Source of the DNA: Turritopsis dohrnii
Taxonomy: Eukaryota; Cnidaria; Hydrozoa; Anthoathecata; Oceaniidae
Length of the DNA stretch: 64,000 nucleotides
Direction of reading: 5' to 3'
NCBI GenBank assembly: GCA_027922465.2
Contig: BQMF02000372.1
Location: 248,001 to 312,000 of the forward strand
Notes under the pieces: generated by a model
Seen by the model: the letters and a program-made list of their open reading frames with translations, nothing else
Databases searched by the model: none
Told to the model about the DNA's origin: nothing
Part shown: one piece after another, positions 33,782 through 43,769 of the stretch
How positions within the stretch are numbered: the stretch's first letter is position 1
Layout of the letters: the number at the start of each line of letters is the position of its first letter
Made by a program: the position numbers and the translations under genes

Positions 33782-35612
33782 CCGGGTGGGTAAAAAAAAA
33801 CGCACCCAAAATTTGATTCATTATAGCGTATCGTTGGGTCAAGATTAGAACCAGACATTTTAAAATAAGTTGTGGTAATATAATAAGCAAAATATCCGAA
33901 AATTTCAAAGGAAACCGTGCATTTTTGAAAAATTTATGAAGATTTTTGTAAATACACTAGTTTTTACATTGTTCAAAAACCAGCCAAATTTGACGTCAAA
34001 AAAATTCCAACTAGGATGTCTTAACGAACCATCTTATTGAAATATTGAGCATCGAACAAGTACTCTAAATATTGAATGCAAAACTACATAAACATAAATA
34101 AACATAACCCGAATTAACCAAATAACATTTTAATACAACGTCCATCTTTTTCACTAACTGCTTTCAACCTGGGAACAAACTGTTTTAACGCCATTCTGAT
34201 TTCTTTAACATCATTCGCAACTTCCGGCCAAACCTTTTTAATCTTTTTTTTCAACTCGTTCTCGTCTTTAAAGGCCTTGTTAAACCTATCACCATATACT
34301 CTTAATTTAACTTTGTCCCAAAAATAAAAATCAAGAGGATTACAGTCGGGTGATGCAGGAGGCCATTCATTACTCCTAATGAAACGTTTGCCAAGTTTCT
34401 CTTCTAACAAGTTTTGCACAATGTTCGCGCGGTGACATGGGGCGCTATCCTGTAAGAATACCCAATCCTTTCTCCTGACGACTCTTTCTATGTCAGGCAA
34501 TAGTTCTTTTTCTAAGTGTTTCTTATACGAAGTCGCATTAACTTTCACTCCTTTTCCTGTTACAAAAAAAGGTTTCGTTGCGCCGTCCCAAGTGATGCAA
34601 GCCGACACCATAACCTTTTTTGACTGTTTGTTTGATTGGTGAAAAAGCCGTGCATCATTTATGTCATCTTTACGACCATCACCATAAACACGACTGTTTT
34701 GCGGATTGATCGGTACTTCAACTGTAAAGTCCTTCTCATCTTGCCACACACATTTCTCTATGTTACGTTTGTTGCTTCCAAAACGTTCTGCCAATAACTC
34801 CGCTCTCTCAGTTCGTCTCAATCTTGTACCATCGTTCATTCGTGGAGTCTTTAACCGTTTAAACTGTTTGTAACCTCTTCTCTTAACCATTCTTCTAATT
34901 GCTGATCTATCGATGCCTGTGTGCTTTTCTATCTCCCTCGGAGACATGTGGGTACCAGGACGATCTTCTTGAGAGCAAATGAGCTCTGCGACAATCTCTT
35001 CGTTTTCTGGTGTTGTTGAAGTTCGAGGTCTTCCTGAACCTGTCATTGTATCCATTGATCCGTACTCTTGGAATCTTTTTAGAAGTCGTTGAACAGAAAC
35101 TTTGTTCCACTTTTTCGTCGGATGTTCTTTACAAATTCTATACGCTGTCCACTGGTTTTCCAAGTAATCGTTCTTAATTATCGCTTTTTCTTCGCTTGAA
35201 AACACCATTTTAACGCGAAAAGAACCGGAGCCGTAAAAGACGAAAGGTTAAAGAATATCAAACGGTTGAACTTTCAATGCAGTGGCATTTTCAGAAAGGA
35301 AGCCCTTGCAGTGCTTTCCTCCCTTTGAAATAGAAACAGGGAGAAAGCAAGGACAAGGAATATAAAAACATCAATAACCATGCAAGACAACGGAGGTATA
35401 AATTTCCGACGTCAATTTTGAACAAGCGATTTTTGACACAGGAGATCAAAGTTCATATATCATTGAAGAAAATGGTCCGATTCTTTCGAAAATTTACACA
35501 ACGTTACAAAATAGCTTTGAAAATGTTTGTACAAAATTTCAGACAAAAAGATACATTACTTTTTGAGATATTTGAGATAGGATTTTGGGTGCGTTTTTTT
35601 TGACCCACCCGG
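33782..35612 (-). mobile_element. mariner transposon, apparently intact
   Basis: The TIRs begin CCGGGTGGGT[A/C]AAAAAA and continue CGCACCCAAAAT, about 35 bp with one or two mismatches. TA flanks both ends (33780-33781 and 35613-35614). It holds one intact transposase gene on the minus strand. The length of 1831 bp and TA duplication are as expected for Tc1/mariner. Excision on paper restores the surrounding reading frame. Confidence 0.95.
34114..35208 (-). CDS. mariner transposase, 364 residues, intact
   Basis: It starts at ATG 35208-35206. Residues 1-120 hold two helix-turn-helix regions with a GRPR-like hinge (GSGRPRTSTT). The catalytic Asp candidates are in WQDEKDF, VFLQDSAPCHRA and SPDCNPLDFYFWD. 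The second and third are separated by about 38 residues, so this is not the classical DD34D mariner but nearer the DD37-41D groups (maT/rosa-like). It binds its TIRs and moves the element into TA sites. No stop or shift is seen and the TIRs match, so a recent insertion is likely. Confidence 0.93.
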   Translation of the reverse strand: MVFSSEEKAIIKNDYLENQWTAYRICKEHPTKKWNKVSVQRLLKRFQEYGSMDTMTGSGRPRTSTTPENEEIVAELICSQEDRPGTHMSPREIEKHTGIDRSAIRRMVKRRGYKQFKRLKTPRMNDGTRLRRTERAELLAERFGSNKRNIEKCVWQDEKDFTVEVPINPQNSRVYGDGRKDDINDARLFHQSNKQSKKVMVSACITWDGATKPFFVTGKGVKVNATSYKKHLEKELLPDIERVVRRKDWVFLQDSAPCHRANIVQNLLEEKLGKRFIRSNEWPPASPDCNPLDFYFWDKVKLRVYGDRFNKAFKDENELKKKIKKVWPEVANDVKEIRMALKQFVPRLKAVSEKDGRCIKMLFG

Positions 35613-36170
35613 TATATCAAAATAACTTTTCTTCTCAAACCAACAGTGTAAGTGAATCGTTTTTTGTTTCCTGTATTGGGAACAGCTTGACATCCAGTGA
35701 CATGAGTAAACAAATTCATACACTGTTTATGAAGGCTGGGGTTTTTGGAGGACGAAATATACCTAAAAACCTATCGCTGAATATCATTTGAAAAAGCACC
35801 ACAACTGGAATCTGTGATGCTGGTCTTGGTCATCATCAGCAAATGGCAGACACTATGGCACACAGTTTAAAAACCTCAGAAGTAAGTTATCACATTCGTG
35901 GTGTTGGGGCAAATATTGTGAGACAATATTATAACATCCATAGCACTCCAACAAAACGTGAAAACAAGACCAAACTTGTATCTCCGAAATACAAATGGAG
36001 CACTGAGAAAGATGAGAAAATACGTAGTATTTTTCCACTTGAAATTGGCAAATGTGCCGTTTCTGTACAGCGTGTCTGTGAATTACAGCATTACTGGAAA
36101 GATCTTGGCGATGTATCAGAAAAACAAATGGTTGATAAAGTTTGGTTGATCATAAATTGTTCTCCATAAA

Positions 36171-36566
36171 AAAGTTATGTAAGTCATCAACTAGCGGGCT
36201 TATGAAGAAGACGTTGCGGAAGCAAGGGTTGCCAGTAACTACATCTAATCATTGTTCACATTAAATCAACTTACATTTTACAGTATATCTGTTATCTCAA
36301 TTGGATGTTTTCCTTTAGTTTAAAGGACAAATAAGGAAAAGGAAAAGACAAGAAGTTTACAAGAAGAAAACATTATTCAAAGAAAATGCCATCATCTGGT
36401 TGTAAATGGTGGTATATCCCTGGAGAATGTGAACGAAGCGTTAGATATACTATTTATTTATTTATTTTTATTTATTTTATTTAAATAATATTTATACAGG
36501 TTTGCTGTAATCAGTAAAAAATATTCAACATATTAACATACTGTTCTTCCTACAGTTCCTGTGTAT
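36171..36566. other. Short non-coding spacer
   Basis: AT-rich, with a TTTATTTATTTATT run at 36450-36485. No gene recognised. It ends at the proposed AT target site of the ISL2EU element. Confidence 0.5.
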
Positions 36567-36929
36567 AGACAGGTTGCAATGTTTACATTTTTAGTGGCGA
36601 GATGCACATGTGCGAAAACTGCGAGGCAAAACAAATTGATACGGAAGACATTTTTAAGTGGCGTTTAGTGCAGAAGTGGCTTACATACTACATAAAAGCA
36701 AAATGCCTAGCTCGTGTTGTGCATATAATTGTACGAATCGAAGTTCAAGAGATTCTGGTTTGGTTTTTTACTGTTTCCCAACAGTCAAAAAGGATCCAAA
36801 ACGAAGAAAATTGTGGGTAAATGCCGTTAAAAGAGAGCAGTGGTCAGAACAACAAATTAACAACGCAAGACTTTGTGGTGAATATGACGTGCCGTATGTT
36901 GCAAAATGAAAATAGTTGAGACATTGATA

Positions 36930-37345
36930 AATGTCACTTTTTGCGACATTAAATGTGTCATTTTTTGCGACATTAAATGTATCATTTTTTGCGACATTGA
37001 ATGTGTCATTTTTTGCGACATTGAATGTGTCATTTTTTGCGACATTGAATGTGTCATTTTTTGCGACATTGAATGTGTCTTTATTTGCGACATTGAATGT
37101 ATCATTTTTTGCGACATTGAATGTGTCATTTTTTGCGACATTAAATGTATCATTTTTTGCGACATTGAATGTGTCATTTTTTGCGACATTGAATGTGTCT
37201 TTTTTTGCGACATTAAATGTATCATTTTTTGCGACATTGAATGTGTCTTTTTTTGCGACATTAAATGTATCATTTTTTGCGACATTGAATGTGTCATTTC
37301 TTTGCGACATTGAATGTGTCATTTTTTGCGACATTAAATGTATCG
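36930..37345 (+). repeat. 24-bp satellite array, left arm
   Basis: About 17 units of a 24-bp sequence built on TTTTTTGCGACATTGAATGT with G/A variants. Because 24 is a multiple of three, all frames repeat as 8-residue units and stay open, giving spurious open frames on both strands. The unit contains a partial dyad, GACATT..AATGT(G)TC. It lies just inside the TIR of transposon 2. Confidence 0.92.
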
Positions 37346-38412
37346 CAACTTTTTGCGACATGAAGTATGATATTCTTGTGATGCTATATAATAAATTATG
37401 TCGCATCTTCTTCTCAACACATCGACATTCAATGATTAACGAGAAACAACATTTCTAACTCAAAAGTAGACACTTTAATAAGAGCCATATGAGCCAAAAA
37501 AAATATTTGCAAAAGTTGTATTTTTTGAGGGGAGAATTCAAAACCCACAATAAGAACTTCTAAAAACTAAAAAAAAGCTACTTTAAAAAGTTCCCTACTA
37601 AAATAACAACATTCTATGTTTTTAAAACATCATTTTCGTGACAAGACAGTCCGTTTTGAAATTTCTGAATCAGGGGGTAATATAAACAGGCATTTAATTA
37701 GTATTAGTTATAATGTAAGTGATTAAGCTTTATTTAGAATTTGTTACTTTATTTTTAGCTATTCTTTATTATTTTATTTTGCAAGAAATAAAATATTTTA
37801 ATAAATAAGACCACTTTTCTTATTTTTCCCACAGTTTCAGAAAACCCGTTTATAAATTACGTAATCTATCTAGACATTCGATTGGGATTCGAATTCGTAG
37901 CGTGAAAAACTAGTTAGACACGAGGTAGATATTATAATTATTAAGAAGTGAAACAGTTTGCGAATTCGTGATTTGAAATTTGTAATGATAGAATGGAAAC
38001 TTTTTCACTAAGACGTTTATGACGATGAGAAATTGAGAGGCTTTACAAGGTAAGCATCCGAACATCCCTTTGGATTGGATTTTTTCTTTTAAAAAAATGT
38101 TTTCCATTAAATCTCATTTACAGAAATTTTACAGGGTTCTGTTGGTTGGATACTTAAATTTTCTGAACTTTATAAGTAACTACCACCTATTTGGAAAAAA
38201 ACTGTTAGTTCCTGAGATGGTGTTGTTTAAAATTCTGCCGTAACCTAAAGTTGGACATATTGGCATTTATACCACAACAACAATGTATAATTATATTGTT
38301 ATTAAGCTGTGTTTGCGTGCAATGAAGACTTTATTATAGAAGATACGTGTTACATATAAAAAATTTGTCATACAACATATGTTTTGAATTCTAGCTATAT
38401 TTATAATGAAAT
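37346..38412. other. Non-coding interior of transposon 2
   Basis: AT-rich sequence between the satellite arm and the integrase ATG. No gene is seen. It presumably holds the promoter of the integrase, but no clear TATA element with context can be singled out. Confidence 0.45.
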
Positions 38413-39927
38413 ATGAGTTCTGTTATTAACGATGCTGGTATAGAGGAATTGTTTAAACTCATATTACGAGTTGTAAATGAAAGTGAAAGAAGGTATGAGG
38501 TTGCTGATAAAAAGGTATCAAAGTATATGATAACCAGAATCAAGTCTACTAAAACATCTGTGCATTTGCTAAATATGGTCCTGGAATCAAATTATGACAG
38601 CATTAAACCTGCCAGGAAAGAAAAATTATTAGAAGTTGAAAAGCACATGAATGAATTATGTGAATTGTGGGAGGACAAATTGAAGTCAGTTGAAGCTAGT
38701 CACACTGACAATAGTTTTTCCAAGTATCATGCAACTCCAATATATAATGGATTGCCAGGGAGGCCAGCTTTGAGAATTGATGTGGAACAAGTTAAAGCAT
38801 TACGTGACTACTATTTCAGTTGGTCCTCCATATCTAAAATATTAAGTATTCATAGGACAACATTGTGGAGAAAACTCAAAGACTATAATTATGATTTCAG
38901 TTTGACCTATACATCCATTACTAATGAAGCTCTGGATGACACTATACAAAAAATAAAAATGAACCACCCGTTAGCTGGCGAGAGAATGATAATTGGATTT
39001 TTAAGAGCCAAAAGTATTCATCTTCAACGATGGAGAGTTCGTGAGAGCATCCACAGAGTAGATCCGTTAAACACAATCAACAGATGGCTTCAAAAAAATC
39101 CTAGATGGGTATATAGCGTACCTGGACCCAACAGTTTGTGGCATAATGATGGCTTGCATAAACTTATCCACTGGGGAATAATCATACATGCTTGTATGGA
39201 TGGTTTCTCTCGTATGATAACATCTTTATTATGTGCTACTAATAATCATGCTTCAACTGCTCTGGCTGGTTTTAAGAAGGGAGTTTCATCATTTGGTTTG
39301 CCAGCACGTGTTCGAGGAGATAAGGGTGGAGAAAACATAGGCATATTACATTTCATGCGAGAAAAGCAAGGTTACAATAGCGCTTACATTCAAGGACCCT
39401 CAGTACATAATCAGCGCATTGAACGACTACATTACGATACTACACATTGCGTGCTTAGTCATTATATAGACTTGTTTCATTTTTTGGAAGAGCAGGAAAT
39501 GTTAAATAGACATGATAAAACAGACTTATTTTGTCTTCATTATGTTTATGTTCCAAGAATTCAAGATTCACTTGATGAATTCCAGAAAGGTTGGAATCAT
39601 CACCAAATGTCATCTGAAGGAAACAAATCCCCTTATCAGTTGTGGTTACTTGGTATGATGGATGATGGGAGAAAGCATCAAAGAGGAGTTCGTATGTATC
39701 TTGAAACCGATTTCGGAAATGATGAATTATTTGGTGTTGACCCATCCCCATGCTTAAATTTTATGCCGAATGATATGAGCATAGTAGAAGTTAATGATAT
39801 GGAAATGGATGATAAAATCATCAAAATTCTCCAGCAAGAGTTTGGTCCACTGGATGACGATGGTAATTATGGAATCGGATGTTATGAAAAAGTTAAATGC
39901 AAAGTGAAAGAGTATTTATCAAGATAA
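38413..39927 (+). CDS. rve/DDE integrase-like transposase, intronless, 504 residues
   Basis: A single exon from ATG 38413. Residues 1-95 are helical and charged. A GRPALRID segment and helix-turn-helix (WSSISKILSIHRTTLWRKL) follow, then the integrase core with Asp in LWHNDGLHKL, Asp in RGDKGGEN and Glu in NQRIERL about 34 residues later. LHYVYVPRIQDSL and KSPYQLWLLGM follow, then an acidic tail. The order and motifs match the spliced gene at 5912-7668, which has introns inside the D..E interval and after the EEQ motif; this copy has neither. It is fully open, so possibly active. It should act on the TATG TIRs of transposon 2. Confidence 0.9.
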   Translation: MSSVINDAGIEELFKLILRVVNESERRYEVADKKVSKYMITRIKSTKTSVHLLNMVLESNYDSIKPARKEKLLEVEKHMNELCELWEDKLKSVEASHTDNSFSKYHATPIYNGLPGRPALRIDVEQVKALRDYYFSWSSISKILSIHRTTLWRKLKDYNYDFSLTYTSITNEALDDTIQKIKMNHPLAGERMIIGFLRAKSIHLQRWRVRESIHRVDPLNTINRWLQKNPRWVYSVPGPNSLWHNDGLHKLIHWGIIIHACMDGFSRMITSLLCATNNHASTALAGFKKGVSSFGLPARVRGDKGGENIGILHFMREKQGYNSAYIQGPSVHNQRIERLHYDTTHCVLSHYIDLFHFLEEQEMLNRHDKTDLFCLHYVYVPRIQDSLDEFQKGWNHHQMSSEGNKSPYQLWLLGMMDDGRKHQRGVRMYLETDFGNDELFGVDPSPCLNFMPNDMSIVEVNDMEMDDKIIKILQQEFGPLDDDGNYGIGCYEKVKCKVKEYLSR

Positions 39928-40185
39928 CTACTGTTAATGGTTGTTCATTTCATTGCATACATTCCTGTTTGGTTCAGTTTTTTAAAAAGATATCATGTAG
40001 TTATGATTAGTGTTATATTTCATTCAGGTCGTCTTATTAGATTTGAGTGAGTTGGGAAATTTTAGATTTTAAGACTACCTTACGGGGAGATTTCGTGAGG
40101 AAGCAAAATGCGAAATTTTCGGGATTTACTTTCACGAATGAGGCGTAGAAACTCTCGTGAACAGAAACTGTGGCGACTGGAAAAA
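39928..40185. other. Non-coding after integrase
   Basis: 3' flank of the integrase gene. No separate feature is recognised before the TTCGCGAA cluster. Confidence 0.4.
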
Positions 40186-40443
40186 TTCGCGAAATTTTTG
40201 CATTTCGCGAACATAAACTTTCGCGAAGTGATAATTTTCAAAGTTTTCGAAAATAGATAATTTGAAAGAAAACAACTTTTTTCGCGAACACAAACGTTCG
40301 CGAATGAGCTTCATTAGAACTTTTCGCGTACAAAAATTTTAGCGGTAATAAATACCGAATCGGCTTCCTTGGCCATTTCGCGTTGGACAAACTTTTCACA
40401 AATCACCATGTCACTTTTTTTCGCGAGAACGTACTTTCGCGAA
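40186..40443. repeat. Cluster of TTCGCGAA palindromes
   Basis: The exact 8-bp palindrome TTCGCGAA occurs at 40186, 40204, 40220, 40281, 40297 and 40436. Near matches (TTCGCGAG, TTCGCGTA, TTCGCGTT, TTCGTGA) lie between and around them. This is striking in AT-rich, CpG-poor DNA. It lies between the two genes of transposon 2 and could be a protein-binding array or the body of a small inserted repeat. Confidence 0.75.
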
Positions 40444-40991
40444 AATGGTAAAAAAAAACACGAAACTTTCTCCTCGTAGAGGATATATATAGGGTATATA
40501 TATATTGGTGTTAACGTAATGGTGTAAAGTCTTTAATGTACCCGTGCTCCTCCTTCTCCTCCTTCACGTACTAATACTCCAAGTATTAGATTTTACATGA
40601 AATTATTATTGAATTCGCAGCTCGGGCAAAATTTGGACCGAATTTCGTAAAAGTTACCACAAAGTACAATTAGAAAGTGCTGATTTCGATTTTTGACCAT
40701 AAAAATAGTGAAAACTAATTGACAAACCCTTTATTCTTTTATGTTTCATATTTTGCTCACTTTATTTCATTATATACATATTTTGATCTAGCCACGTATG
40801 TTTTGTTTATTTCAACCTGTACTTTCTTGTCATTTACCTTGACTTTATTATATTATTGTTGTTGTTATTATTTTTTACTTATTATCTTTTTTCATTATTC
40901 GTTTGCCAACATTCAAACAAAAATTAAAATTGACATGTTCTAAAGTCTTCAAACCTTACGGCTTTTTGTTCTATTTTCTTTTAGTCAAATA
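40444..40991. other. Non-coding upstream of the 186-residue gene
   Basis: Contains ATATATAGGGTATATATATA at 40485-40505, which could supply TATA elements, and a T-rich tract with a TTTTCTTTTAG acceptor-like site at about 40975-40985 just before the ATG. The open frame 40719-40943 is a low-complexity aromatic-rich translation and is not credited. Confidence 0.35.
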
Positions 40992-41552
40992 ATGACCTTG
41001 CATTCTAAAGTAACGTCTTCTCTCAAGAATATCCTGAGCCCTGGTTCTGGAGGTTCTGGTTCTGGCAGGAATTCACCATACAACCCTGCCAGGGTTTATC
41101 ACCGTAGTAATCGGAAAAAGCCTCCCAAGCGATTCACATTTGATGTGACCTATTTCAACCACCCTGGGGAATCAATATTGCAAAAGACTGTAATTGAAGA
41201 AAAGGAGCTAGAGAAGCTTGGCTCAGGAAATGTTTTATTATTTGATAACCAGAACGCAGAAGATGTGAAAGCGGAGATGTTTCGTTTATTGTCCTCATTA
41301 TTGGATAATGAAAATTTAGAAAACATTGATTTCATTTACCTCAAAAGACATGGGCGCAAGAAGCAGTTTAGAAGACACTATTGTTCACTGTCTTTTGTAT
41401 ACGATGCTTTAGGCATAAAAGATATGACTGGACGCGATTCAAAAAACATATATGTGGTCCTTTCTAGAAAGATGATCTCTTCACATTCAGTCATTAGGCA
41501 AGTTTCATTGACAGTAGATGATGATGATTTTGATGATGAGCGTGAAACGTGA
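40992..41552 (+). CDS. 186-residue protein like the N-terminal domain of the HECT protein
   Basis: ATG 40992, single exon. Residues 1-50 are Gly/Ser- and basic-rich (PGSGGSGSGRNSPYNP). About 45-165 is a compact domain: KRFTFDVTYFNHPG, LGSGNVLLFDNQNAEDVKAE, then IDFIYLKRHGRKKQF and IYVVLSRKM. The tail is Asp/Glu-rich. The order of elements parallels residues 110-230 of the HECT protein in transposon 1 (KTLEVVLLNV, GSWWFDLVPNKSEKQIREEL, SDFEFVKYE, KLFCRL). No HECT domain follows before the right satellite arm. Homology is judged by eye and is weak in sequence but consistent in layout. Function unknown; it may bind the same partner as the ligase. Confidence 0.6.
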   Translation: MTLHSKVTSSLKNILSPGSGGSGSGRNSPYNPARVYHRSNRKKPPKRFTFDVTYFNHPGESILQKTVIEEKELEKLGSGNVLLFDNQNAEDVKAEMFRLLSSLLDNENLENIDFIYLKRHGRKKQFRRHYCSLSFVYDALGIKDMTGRDSKNIYVVLSRKMISSHSVIRQVSLTVDDDDFDDERET

Positions 41553-41778
41553 CTTTCAGGAATTTGGGTGGACTTAAATTTGTTAAATTTGTAAAGGTTT
41601 CTTAGATTTGATTTATTAATCTTCTGATTAGGTTTACTATTTACTATTTTACTAATACTTATTTGTATTTCATTATGTAAATGAAAATCGAAAATGTCAC
41701 AAGTGGAAGTGATTTCAGTTTCTTGTAGCTTTTATTCGTCTTATTCTTTCCCACCCATATCACCAATATCAATGCCTA

Positions 41779-42010
41779 AAATGTCGCAAAAAATTTCAGA
41801 TGGAATGTCGCAAAAAACGTCACTTTTAATGTCGCAAAAAATGTCACATTGAATGTCGCAAAAAACGTCACTTTTAATGTCGCAAGAAATTTCAGATGGA
41901 ATGTCGCAAAAAATGTCAGATGGAATGTCGCAATAAATGTCAAATTTGATGCCGCAAAAAATGCCAACTTGAATGTCGCAAAAAACGTCAAATTTTATTT
42001 CGCAAAAAGT
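41779..42010 (-). repeat. 24-bp satellite array, right arm
   Basis: About ten units of the same 24-bp satellite in inverted orientation (ATGTCGCAAAAAA[C/T]GTCA), more diverged than the left arm. It ends beside the TIR of transposon 2. The arms differ in unit number and purity, so they evolve separately. Confidence 0.88.
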
Positions 42011-43769
42011 GACATTTTCAATGTAGCAACTATTTTCATTTTGCAACATAAGGCACGTCATAGGTGAACACTTTATTTCTGGTAAGCTCTAATGCGATGT
42101 TGTCTATAAAATCAAAAAACATATTTTGGATCTGTTTGCACAGTGGTCACATAATGCAACTTTAAAGTTCTTCTTTGTTTACATTAAGCAATCCTTCATG
42201 GGATTTACAATCAAATATACACTTTCAGGTAAAAAGTCAGACGATCCCACAAGTCCTGATTACGTCCCAACAGTTTTTTCTCACATTGTTATCACTGACA
42301 ATGCAGCTTCTTCTACACTGTTTGTTAAAAAAGTTCAGAAGCTGGATCGACATGAAAGGTTTCTGAAGAGGCGAAGATGTAGCTCACATTCTATGGAAAA
42401 TATCAGCAATGATGAACTTGATTCACCAATCAATGAACTTGATATTACTGATGAATTTCCTACTGCATTTGATGAGAGTGGTAAGTTTTCTGTTTTATCT
42501 TAGCAAGGAATTGTTTACATTTGACCTTTAGTAATTGATGATTCCAATTTTGATTCATGTGTTTTTCTCTTTTAAGATGCTGAAAAGATTCATAGATTGG
42601 AAGCTGAAAACAATCATCTCAAAGCCAAAAATGAACAGCTTGAAGATGAATTAAAAGCAAACAAACAATCCCTGACAGCTGCCCAAAATGATTCAATTCA
42701 CAGAATGATTGAAACAATGACCCTACGTTCATCTCTGAAGAAGACAAAGAAAAAAATCTTTGGATACAATATTGTAAAACGATCCAAAAGAATGCATACA
42801 TTTTACGCAGGCATTTCTGTGAAAGCTTTTGGGTGGCTTATGGCATGTATTAAATCTGTTGTGAAGCGTTTTCTTACCAAGTTGAGCTATGCTGATCACC
42901 TTTTGCTGGTGCTGATGAAATTGAGATTAGGTCTCAAGAACAAGGATCTAGCATATCGTTTTAACATCTCCTTCCAAATTGTTTCAAGGATTTTTCGAAA
43001 CTGGATCAAAGCAATGTCGAAGTTGGCTTCTGAAAATATCATTTACTGGCCTGAAAAACCTGCACTTAGGGAAAATTTGCCAAGGTGTTTCAGCAGGCGA
43101 TTTTGCAAATGTGTCTGCATAATTGACTGCACTGAGATTTTCATTGAAGGCCCATTGAATCTCAACGCAAGGGCACAACTTGGTCCAACTATAAACATCA
43201 TAACACCATAAAATATTTGATTGCTTGTACTCCAACTGGTGCTGTCAGTTTTGTATCAGATGGTTGGGGTGGGCGTGTATCTGACAAGGAGATAACAATC
43301 AAAAGTGGATTTTTGGACCTTATTGAAAGAGGAGATCAAGTCCTTGCAGACAGAGGATTCACATTGGAACAGGAAATTGCTACAAGAGGCGGAGTCTTGG
43401 AAATACCTTCTTTTACAAAAGGGAAAACGCAATTATCTTCAAGTCAAGTTGATGCATCAAGGCGAATTGCTAACGTACGAATTCACATTGAGAGAGTCAT
43501 TGGAAGGTTACGAAAATTCAACATCTTGAATACAATCATACCTATTTCCCAAGTAGATTTATTAGATCATATTATTGTTTCTGTAGCTGGTCTAGTAAAT
43601 TTGTGCCCTAAGATTGTCTCATAAGGCTGGAAATTTTTTTTACATCATTTAAATTTAGTTAGTATATATTTCTTCAAATATATTTTTAACAAATAGTTCT
43701 CAAAAATACCCAAAAACAACCAGATACAAAGTTCAATTTAAAAAACACAGATTTTGTGCTTTCAACGAT

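Larger units (their letters stand above)
33320..36169 (+). pseudogene. Tyrosine-recombinase-like gene, split by mariner
   Basis: The N-terminal part (33330-33625) reads NYIAYLANNGYAPDSIKSYL, like the SAM-like core-binding domain of phage-type integrases, with a TAG at 33540 and further stops near 33626. After a frameshift, 33610-33779 reads EQYVIRVQHHKMFCYKASS. The mariner then intervenes; removing it plus one TA rejoins PMVQF to YQNNFSSQ in frame. The C-terminal part (35843-36169) reads HHQQMADTMAHSLKTSEVSY and QYYNIHS, the position where this family has its catalytic region. Such proteins are common in cnidarian and fish genomes, possibly Crypton- or DIRS-derived. The exact family is uncertain; the copy is non-functional. 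Confidence 0.5.
36883..42062. mobile_element. IS3EU-like integrase transposon 2 with satellite TIRs
   Basis: The ends are inverted: TATGACGTGCC[G/T]TATGTTGC then AAAATGAAAATAGTTG, followed in both arms by a 24-bp satellite containing TTTTTTGCGACATT. The 6-bp target duplication GGTGAA lies at 36877-36882 and 42063-42068. Removing the element and one copy restores the THAP exon exactly (LCGEHFIS). It carries an intact rve-type integrase (38413-39927) and a 186-residue gene (40992-41552). It shares TATG ends, 6-bp duplication and transposase type with transposon 1. Length 5180 bp. No polymerase or capsid gene is present. Confidence 0.9.
36703..43624 (+). pseudogene. THAP-domain DDE_Tnp_4 transposase, interrupted
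   Basis: Exon 1 is 36703-36882 plus 42069-42081, split by the nested transposon; rejoining gives ARLCGEHFISG. The THAP C2CH ligands are the Cys of SCCAYNC and the C..H of LCGEHF, with the conserved FP and LW between. Exon 2 is 42230-42480 (KKSDDPTSPDYVP) and exon 3 is 42577-43624. After a coiled coil (LEAENNHLKAKNEQL) come a helix-turn-helix and the DDE core: Asp in IIDCTEIFIEGP, Asp in VLADRGF, Glu in RIHIERVIGRLR. A one-base frameshift near 43165-43185 (before WSNYKHHNTIKY) is a second lesion. The protein would bind TIRs by THAP and transpose the element. Confidence 0.88.

Noticed and set aside
36930..37345. CRISPR-like array
   Set aside because: Units are contiguous 24-bp tandem repeats without unique spacers, in an animal genome and inside a transposon TIR.
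36768..37458. Several long open frames of 135-212 codons on both strands
   Set aside because: They arise from the 24-bp satellite, which is open in most frames; the translations are octad repeats with no independent support.
36883..42062. Polinton/Maverick (6-bp duplication, TIRs, rve integrase)
   Set aside because: Too short at 5.2 kb and without DNA polymerase B, protease, ATPase or capsid genes; the integrase type also differs.
43217..43624. A separate small gene for the C-terminal half of the THAP transposase
   Set aside because: It continues the same DDE domain in a shifted frame; best read as one gene with a one-base frameshift.
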